Shown here one piece after another: positions 56,560 to 64,000 of a stretch of DNA of 64,000 bases. Position 1 is the stretch's first letter, and the number at the start of each line of letters is the position of its first letter. The notes under the pieces are model-generated. The model saw nothing but the letters and a program-made list of their open reading frames with translations. It searched no databases and was not told the origin of the DNA. The DNA comes from Pandoraea anhela (GTDB lineage Bacteria > Pseudomonadota > Gammaproteobacteria > Burkholderiales > Burkholderiaceae), in the NCBI RefSeq assembly GCF_902459655.1, contig NZ_CABPSB010000002.1, positions 1-64,000 of the forward strand, written 5' to 3'. The translations under genes and the position numbers were made by a program.

Positions 56560-56752
56560 AACCTGCAAAATGGGAAAAATGTGGAACTTGCGGGTCTTGA
56601 AGCGGGACCTTTGATAAAAGGAGGGCCAAAACCATTGAATTCGTCAGCCGGTGTGCCGATAAGCGAATCATGGGGCACTGCCTCTTGAAATCGCGCCGCG
56701 TCGCCCCTATGTGGGTTAGCAAGGACCATGCAGGAACACCAGGAGAGTTGCC

Positions 56753-57010
56753 ATGCTCATGATTTACAACAGCCCGAACTACTGTGTCGTTGAGTTTGCC
56801 GCCGATAACGGCAATCACTCGCTGTCCGCCGGTGGCTATGAAATCGTGGACAAGACCGCAGGCCGCGAGATTTTTCTCGACGGCTCGCTTGCCCGGCAAT
56901 TCCGTGAAGAAGTGCAGAAGCTGATTGCCTCCGAGCCTTCCGAGGACGAAGTCGACGAATTCCTCGGTCAGTTCGACAACTTCATGACGAATCCGGTCGT
57001 GCTCCATTGA
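56753..57010 (+). CDS. DUF3567 protein
   Basis: The 85-residue protein reads MIYNSPNYCVVEFAADNGN then GGYEIVDKTAGREIFLDG and FREEVQKLIASEPSEDEVDEFL, matching DUF3567, a small betaproteobacterial family of unknown function. It is soluble and acidic. CAGGAG lies near the ATG. It is followed by a strong terminator, so it is a single-gene unit. Confidence 0.85.
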   Translation: MLMIYNSPNYCVVEFAADNGNHSLSAGGYEIVDKTAGREIFLDGSLARQFREEVQKLIASEPSEDEVDEFLGQFDNFMTNPVVLH

Positions 57011-57050
57011 TGCCCGCTTCGGACATCACCCTACGCGGTGCAGCCACACG

Positions 57051-57079
57051 AAAAACCCTCGCTTCGGCGAGGGTTTTTT
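57051..57079. terminator. Rho-independent terminator after the DUF3567 gene
   Basis: CCCTCGC/GCGAGGG with a TTCG loop is followed by six T on the plus strand and preceded by five A, so it can stop transcription on both strands. It separates the converging DUF3567 and rhodanese genes. Confidence 0.92.
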
Positions 57080-57142
57080 CATGGGGCGAGAATCCGACCG
57101 CCTGTCAGGCTTGAGCCCCGGCATGGCGGCGCGGCGCAATGC

Positions 57143-57535
57143 TCAGCACTGCTGCCAGGGCAACCCGTCGAAACGCCAGCCGTTGACGGCATTGCGGTGG
57201 TGCGTGGCGTCCAGATCGCCTTCGAAGCCGTGCAGCACCCCGTAGACATTCAGAAAGCCGGCCGCCTCCAGCGCCTCGCCGGCCGCCATGCTGCGATTGC
57301 CGCTACGGCAGATGAGCATCACGGGACGCTCGCCCCCCGCCCCCGCCAGCTTGCGCACGCTTTGCACGAAGTGCGGGTTGATCTCCCAGTCCGGGCCGTC
57401 GTTCCACGCCACGTGGATCGCCCCGACCGGATGGCCGACGAACAAATGTTCCATTTCGCTGCGGCAATCCACGAACAGCGCATTGGCATGGGCTTGAAGG
57501 AACTTGTGAGCGGCGCTCGGGAGCAAAAATTCCAT
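57143..57535 (-). CDS. Rhodanese-like sulfurtransferase
   Basis: The 130-residue single-domain protein has the rhodanese fold with the active-site Cys in [16 protein letters not shown] and the typical [23 protein letters not shown]. It transfers sulfur from thiosulfate or persulfides. ATG 57533-57535 is chosen; the long frame upstream belongs to the opposite strand of metH. It lies divergent from metH. Confidence 0.9.
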   Translation of the reverse strand: MEFLLPSAAHKFLQAHANALFVDCRSEMEHLFVGHPVGAIHVAWNDGPDWEINPHFVQSVRKLAGAGGERPVMLICRSGNRSMAAGEALEAAGFLNVYGVLHGFEGDLDATHHRNAVNGWRFDGLPWQQC

Positions 57536-57679
57536 TTCGTCGACAAAACTTCGGGAAAGTTGGACGGCGCCGCCCGGCGGGCGTCCGACAGCCGCCCTAT
57601 GGGGCATCGGGACGCGGGCGACATTCACGAAAACCATTACAATTATAGGTTTTCCGGCCACTCCAAGGCGACGTCCGTC

Positions 57680-58774
57680 ATGACCACCGCAACCCCATCC
57701 GCCGCAAGCGCACTGCCAGTAGCGTCGAGTGCACGGCAATACACGCGCGGTCAGGCCCTGCCTGCCCTGCTCGAAAAGCGCATCCTGATTCTGGACGGGG
57801 CGATGGGAACGATGATTCAGCGCTACAAGCTGGACGAAGCGCAATACCGGGGCGAGCGTTTCGCCGCCTTCGCGCACGACGTGAAGGGCAACAACGAGCT
57901 GCTCTCGCTTACGCGCCCGGACGTCATCAGCGAGATCCACCGCCAGTATCTGGCCGCCGGCGCCGATATCATCGAGACGAACACCTTCGGGGCGACGACG
58001 ATCGCACAGGCCGACTACCACATGGAAGATCTGGCCGACGAGATGAACCGGGAGTCGGCGCGTCTGGCCCGCGAAGCATGCGCGGCGTTCAGCACCCCGG
58101 ACAAGCCCCGTTTTGCCGCCGGCGCCATCGGCCCGACGCCCAAGACTGCGAGCATCAGCCCGGACGTCAACGATCCCGGCGCGCGCAACGTCGACTTCGA
58201 TCAGTTGCGCGACGCGTACTACGCGCAGGCGAAGTCGCTGATGGAAGGGGGCGTGGACCTGTTCCTCGTCGAGACCATTTTCGACACGCTCAACGCCAAG
58301 GCCGCGCTCTTTGCCATCGACGAACTGTTCGAAGACACCGGCGAGATCCTGCCGATCATGATCTCGGGCACGGTGACGGACGCCTCCGGGCGGATTCTGT
58401 CCGGTCAGACCGTCGAAGCGTTCTGGAACTCGCTGCGTCACGCCCGCCCGCTCACGTTCGGCCTGAACTGCGCGCTGGGCGCCACGCTCATGCGCCCGTA
58501 CATCGCCGAGCTGGCCAAGCTGTGCAACACCTACGTATCGGTGTATCCGAACGCCGGGCTGCCCAACCCGATGAGCGACACAGGCTTCGATGAGACGCCC
58601 GACGTAACGTCCGGCCTGCTCAAGGAATTTGCACAGGCCGGTCTGGTGAATCTGGCCGGCGGCTGCTGCGGCACCACGCCGGAGCACATCGCCGAGATCG
58701 CCAAGGCGCTCGCGAGCGTGAAGCCGCGCCGCTGGCCGTCGCAGTATCGCAATGGCGGGGACGGCGAGGCGTGA
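57680..58774 (+). CDS. Methionine synthase, homocysteine-binding part (split MetH)
   Basis: The 364-residue protein is the N-terminal domain of cobalamin-dependent methionine synthase. Residues 33-345 are the homocysteine-binding barrel with [35 protein letters not shown] and the zinc cysteines Cys264 ([10 protein letters not shown]) and Cys329/330 ([10 protein letters not shown]). The other three domains are encoded by the gene at 58955. The split is common in Burkholderiales. TACAAT near 57636 may be a -10. About 25 residues of Ser/Ala-rich sequence precede the fold. It must act with the downstream protein to methylate homocysteine. Confidence 0.95.
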   Translation: MTTATPSAASALPVASSARQYTRGQALPALLEKRILILDGAMGTMIQRYKLDEAQYRGERFAAFAHDVKGNNELLSLTRPDVISEIHRQYLAAGADIIETNTFGATTIAQADYHMEDLADEMNRESARLAREACAAFSTPDKPRFAAGAIGPTPKTASISPDVNDPGARNVDFDQLRDAYYAQAKSLMEGGVDLFLVETIFDTLNAKAALFAIDELFEDTGEILPIMISGTVTDASGRILSGQTVEAFWNSLRHARPLTFGLNCALGATLMRPYIAELAKLCNTYVSVYPNAGLPNPMSDTGFDETPDVTSGLLKEFAQAGLVNLAGGCCGTTPEHIAEIAKALASVKPRRWPSQYRNGGDGEA

Positions 58775-58954
58775 GCCGCGCACCGTCTCCCGCCTGACAT
58801 CTCACAAGCGTCACAAGACTGATTGCACGTAGCCCGGCGCACCGGCGCTGTCGCCGACAACGCGACAGCCCGCCCGATCCTCCCGCCGCCATCGCGGTGG
58901 TGTCACGGAAGGAACGCGGCGGCTCGGTGCACCAACCACTGAACGGATTGCCCC

Positions 58955-61696
<2,742 letters not shown>

Positions 61697-61731
61697 TCGG
61701 CATTCCCTCGTCATGGAGACGGGGCGAGAGA

Positions 61732-61776
61732 GCGGGTGAGGGGCGACGAAAAACAACATGTCGCCCCTCGCCCGTG
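61732..61776. terminator. Long hairpin after metH without a T-run
   Basis: GCGGGTGAGGGGCGAC and GTCGCCCCTCGCCCGT pair over 16 positions with two mismatches or wobbles and a 12-base loop. It starts about 35 bp after the metH stop. No T-run follows, so it may terminate weakly or protect the transcript's 3' end. Confidence 0.4.
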
Positions 61777-61901
61777 CAAGACACCTTCCCCCCACCGAAT
61801 CCCGGTGCCATAATGCGGCGGCGCAACATGGCCGGCGTGTCACGCCCCTGTCGTAACCGCAGCCTACTGTCGAGCGCTGGGCGCATCCGAGCGCCCTGAC
61901 G

Positions 61902-61955
61902 GCTGCTTTTGCTGCTTTTGCTGCTTTTGCTGCTTTTGCCGCTTTTGCCGCTTGT
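61902..61955. repeat. Six-copy 9-bp tandem repeat
   Basis: GCTGCTTTT is repeated four times exactly, then GCCGCTTTT and GCCGCTTGT. On the minus strand the unit would encode Lys-Ala-Ala. It lies between metH and the MgtC gene. Confidence 0.85.
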
Positions 61956-62071
61956 GCGCTCATTGCGCGATTGCACGCGCGTCGCCCCCGTCCCCGAGCG
62001 GCGGAGCGACGCTATCGAATCCCCGTCGATCGGTCTCTTGCCCGACCCGCCGGTTCATGTCGAGACGTCCC

Positions 62072-62791
62072 ATGCAAGCCCTGCACAGCATCCAGAACTT
62101 CCAACTCCTCCCACTGCTCAACACCCTCATATCGCTCGCCGTGGCGTTCATCCTCGGCACGATCATCGGTGTGGAGCGTCAGGTCAGACAACGTACCGCG
62201 GGACTGCGAACGAACGTGCTCGTGGCCGTCGGTGCGGCAGCGTTCGTCGATCTGTCGATGCGGCTCCTGCCGGGCGACACGCGCGTGATCTCGTACGTGG
62301 TATCGGGCGTCGGCTTCCTCGGTGCAGGCGCCATCATGAAGGACGGTGCGTCCGTGCGCGGCCTGAACACCGCCGCCACGCTATGGGGGTCGGCCGCCGT
62401 GGGCGCAGCGGCAGGCGCGAGCATGGTCATCGAGGCCGTGGTCGTTGCGTTATTCGTACTCGCGGCCAATACGCTGCTGCGGCCGGTCGTCAACCGCATC
62501 AACCGTGCACCGATCAACGAGGCAACCTCCGAAGCCAGTTACGCATTGTCCGTCATCTGCGCGCGCACCACGCAGCGCGACGTGCTCGATAAGGTCGAGG
62601 CATGGCTCGAAGCCTCGAACTATCCGGTGCGTGCGCTCGACATTCATCCGTTCGGCGAAGCGGAAGTCGAAATCGAAGCGCTGTTGTTGCCGACGGCCGT
62701 CAAGGCCGGCGAACTCGATGCGCTGACCGATCATCTGGAAACGCTGCCAGGCGTCAATCAGGTGTTCTGGTCGAGTCGTTCGGATGACTAA
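62072..62791 (+). CDS. MgtC/SapB-family membrane protein
   Basis: The 239-residue protein has the MgtC N-terminal part with four or five membrane segments (LAVAFILGTIIGVERQVR, VISYVVSGVGFLGAGAIMKDG, LNTAATLWGSAAVGAAAGA) and a C-terminal ACT-like domain ending in TLPGVNQVFWSSRS. MgtC proteins help intracellular or low-magnesium growth and inhibit F-ATPase in Salmonella. ATG 62072 is used; ATG 62057 (MSRRPM) is an alternative. Confidence 0.88.
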   Translation: MQALHSIQNFQLLPLLNTLISLAVAFILGTIIGVERQVRQRTAGLRTNVLVAVGAAAFVDLSMRLLPGDTRVISYVVSGVGFLGAGAIMKDGASVRGLNTAATLWGSAAVGAAAGASMVIEAVVVALFVLAANTLLRPVVNRINRAPINEATSEASYALSVICARTTQRDVLDKVEAWLEASNYPVRALDIHPFGEAEVEIEALLLPTAVKAGELDALTDHLETLPGVNQVFWSSRSDD

Positions 62792-62869
62792 TGATTTGTC
62801 TTGGGGGATGTCCGACAAAATCATCGGATATCTCTGACAACCCTGGACATTCCTCAGGAAAAAGTCGAA

Positions 62870-62894
62870 TTACATTCGATTACAAACCCTTACA
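62870..62894 (+). promoter_or_regulatory. Three TTACA repeats at 10-bp spacing (OmpR/RstA-type box)
   Basis: TTACA occurs at 62870, 62880 and 62890, exactly one helical turn apart. The first pair forms TACATTCGATTACA, close to the RstA box (TACATNTNGTTACA). TAGACT at 62916-62921 may be the -10. It stands about 105-130 bp upstream of the secreted-protein gene. Confidence 0.5.
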
Positions 62895-62999
62895 GCACCG
62901 CACGCCACCGCTTCTTAGACTGGAATCTCACTAACGCAAGTGATGCCTGCACGACAGCCGTTCCTTCCCTGTGCAGCGCAAAGCCAAGGAGTCCATCTG

Positions 63000-63335
63000 A
63001 TGAAGAAGCTGAATTTTTCGATTGCAGCGTCCCTCGCCGCCCTGACCCTCGCCGGCGCATCGGCACTGAGTTTCGCGCAAGGTGCGGCGGGCGGCGGCGC
63101 AGCCGGCCCTGGCGGCGGTACGACAACGGACCCGTCGGCCCCGATGCCGAGTCAGGCGTCGCCGGATTCGCGTCAGGCGCCCACGCCGGGCGCGCAAACC
63201 ATGACGCCGTCGGATCCGCATCCGAATGCGAAGGCGCAGAAGCCGCGTCACAGCACCAAGAAAACGCCGAACAACGGCAATACCGGCAATGGCGCCACGA
63301 ACGCCCCGGATAACGCGCCGGGCAAGGCGCAGTAA
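63000..63335 (+). CDS. Small secreted low-complexity protein, Asr-like
   Basis: The 111-residue protein has a signal peptide (MKKLNFSIAASLAALTLAGASALSFAQ, cleaved after the AFA/FAQ region) and a mature part rich in Ala, Gly, Pro, Thr and Asn with a basic KAQKPRHSTKKTPNNGN stretch. The composition resembles the acid-shock protein Asr, although I see no clear sequence homology. AAGGAG is nine bases before ATG 63000. The TTACA repeats upstream would fit control by a two-component regulator. It is followed by an 11-bp repeat array and a terminator. Confidence 0.75.
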   Translation: MKKLNFSIAASLAALTLAGASALSFAQGAAGGGAAGPGGGTTTDPSAPMPSQASPDSRQAPTPGAQTMTPSDPHPNAKAQKPRHSTKKTPNNGNTGNGATNAPDNAPGKAQ

Positions 63336-63386
63336 GGTGGCACGAAGCCGGTGACGATGTGCCGGTGGCGACACCGGCATCATCAC

Positions 63387-63428
63387 GGTCATTTCCCGGT
63401 CATTTCCCGGTCATTTCTCGATCATTTA
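63387..63428. repeat. 11-bp direct repeats after the secreted-protein gene
   Basis: GGTCATTTCCC is repeated twice exactly and then twice with changes at an 11-bp period. Apart from this and the terminator, 63336-63646 contains nothing I recognise. Confidence 0.7.
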
Positions 63429-63550
63429 GGTCGTCTCGCCGGACATCCCGGCGATGGCATTCCGTCGGTACCGCGACCGCACGGGCCCTGCATCGGGCCT
63501 GGCCCACCCCCCTCGCCCGGGGGCAGTCCGGGCCGGACATGACCGACGAT

Positions 63551-63587
63551 AAAAAAGCAGGCCCGCGATTTGCGGGCCTGCTTTTTT
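63551..63587. terminator. Bidirectional Rho-independent terminator
   Basis: GCAGGCCCGC/GCGGGCCTGC (10-bp stem, GATTT loop) is flanked by six A and six T. It separates the converging secreted-protein and DUF1840 genes. Confidence 0.95.
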
Positions 63588-63646
63588 CGTGTCATCGACT
63601 CGATTGCGCCGGGATACTGTCGGCACACCGGCGGCGAGCCAGGGCG

Positions 63647-63973
63647 TCAGCGACTGCCGACCTCCCACATCACGGCGCTGCCTTCCGCATGTGCTTCCTT
63701 GAGCATGTTCAGCAGCGGATAGGCGCGTTGCGAAAGACGCAGGCGATTGTCCTCATCACGCTCATCGGACGTCTTGCCTTTGCTTTCCTTGTCGGCAGCC
63801 GCCGTGTCTTCCGCAATGGCGGCTTCGAGCTTCGCGATGGCATCCGCCGTTTCGTCCGACCCGATCGCGCCGCGCTCGCCGAGTTTCTTCCCGACGATCC
63901 CCAGCAGCAATTGGGCGAGATTCTCCAGCATGTTGATGGTGGGCGAGGCGTGCGCCTTGAACGTTACCAGCAT
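63647..63973 (-). CDS. DUF1840 family protein
   Basis: The 108-residue protein reads MLVTFKAHASPTINMLENLAQLLL and ends RLSQRAYPLLNMLKEAHAEGSAVMWE, the DUF1840 pattern of betaproteobacteria. It is a small soluble helical protein of unknown function with a charged middle section. It precedes the right edge of the window by 27 bp and uses the bidirectional terminator. Confidence 0.85.
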   Translation of the reverse strand: MLVTFKAHASPTINMLENLAQLLLGIVGKKLGERGAIGSDETADAIAKLEAAIAEDTAAADKESKGKTSDERDEDNRLRLSQRAYPLLNMLKEAHAEGSAVMWEVGSR

Positions 63974-64000
63974 GGTTGGCTCCCTATTCGAGTTATCACC

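Larger units (their letters stand above)
61697..62071. other. Spacer between metH and the mgtC-like gene
   Basis: It contains a long hairpin (61732-61776) and a 9-bp tandem repeat (61902-61955). I find no gene. Confidence 0.5.

Noticed and set aside
57536-57679. SAH or cobalamin riboswitch before metH
   Set aside because: The conserved cores of these riboswitches are not present in the 144 bases upstream of metH; only a possible -10 box is seen.

Overview
This window looks like a chromosome segment of a high-GC betaproteobacterium of the Burkholderiales, most likely Burkholderiaceae and plausibly Pandoraea. The genus is an inference. The evidence is lineage-typical content: PhaM, DUF1840, DUF3567 and DUF2917 proteins, the lipB-lipA/DUF493/D-amino-acid transaminase/PBP5 block, birA-coaX-SPOR, a solo rfaE2, and a methionine synthase split over two genes. 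I see no rRNA, tRNA or CRISPR array.

Bases 1 to about 6956 are a lower-GC genomic island that interrupts comM; only the last 195 codons of comM remain, at 6957-7544. The island begins with the end of an IS3-type element. Next come three broken defence-type genes on the minus strand: a Ymh-like fragment, an HNH nuclease fragment and the front of a large DEAD/DEAH helicase. An RHH regulator follows. The rest is an apparently intact divergent module. An XRE regulator with two operator-like palindromes just upstream (6061-6110) faces minus-strand genes for two unknown proteins, an HTH-HAD fusion and a HipB-like protein without HipA. This module is my best candidate for an undescribed system.

Bases 7660-20615 hold a lipoprotein, two membrane-anchored thioredoxin-fold proteins, a Tat-exported beta-carbonic anhydrase, dctD-dctB-dctA (C4-dicarboxylate sensing and uptake), a TauT/NitT-type ABC transporter, and an IclR regulator coupled to an N-formylglutamate amidohydrolase-type enzyme. 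A perfect palindrome lies in the promoter region of the last pair.

Bases 21069-36485 are mostly minus-strand housekeeping genes: lipA and lipB, an EamA exporter, DUF2917 divergent from a GcvA-like LysR, DUF493, D-amino-acid transaminase, a PBP5-type carboxypeptidase, an alpha/beta hydrolase, a thioredoxin-like ferredoxin, an MFS pump and a VanZ protein. An MCE lipid-transport operon (permease, ATPase, MCE protein, lipoprotein) closes the region.

Bases 36673-54005 hold birA-coaX-SPOR, an asparaginase-rfaE2 pair, a di-iron ferritin-like/acyl-desaturase protein behind a large inverted repeat, chalcone isomerase-like, SnoaL-like and LysE proteins, an AraC regulator, a patatin, phaM, an enoyl-CoA hydratase, a LivK-type binding protein, and an FAH-family hydrolase divergent from an IclR regulator.

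Bases 54091-63973 hold a DUF3108 protein with a TonB-like front end, an enol-lactonase-like hydrolase, DUF3567, a rhodanese, the split metH, an MgtC protein, a small secreted Asr-like protein preceded by three phased TTACA repeats, and DUF1840. Tandem 8-12 bp repeats recur in the spacers and in coaX.
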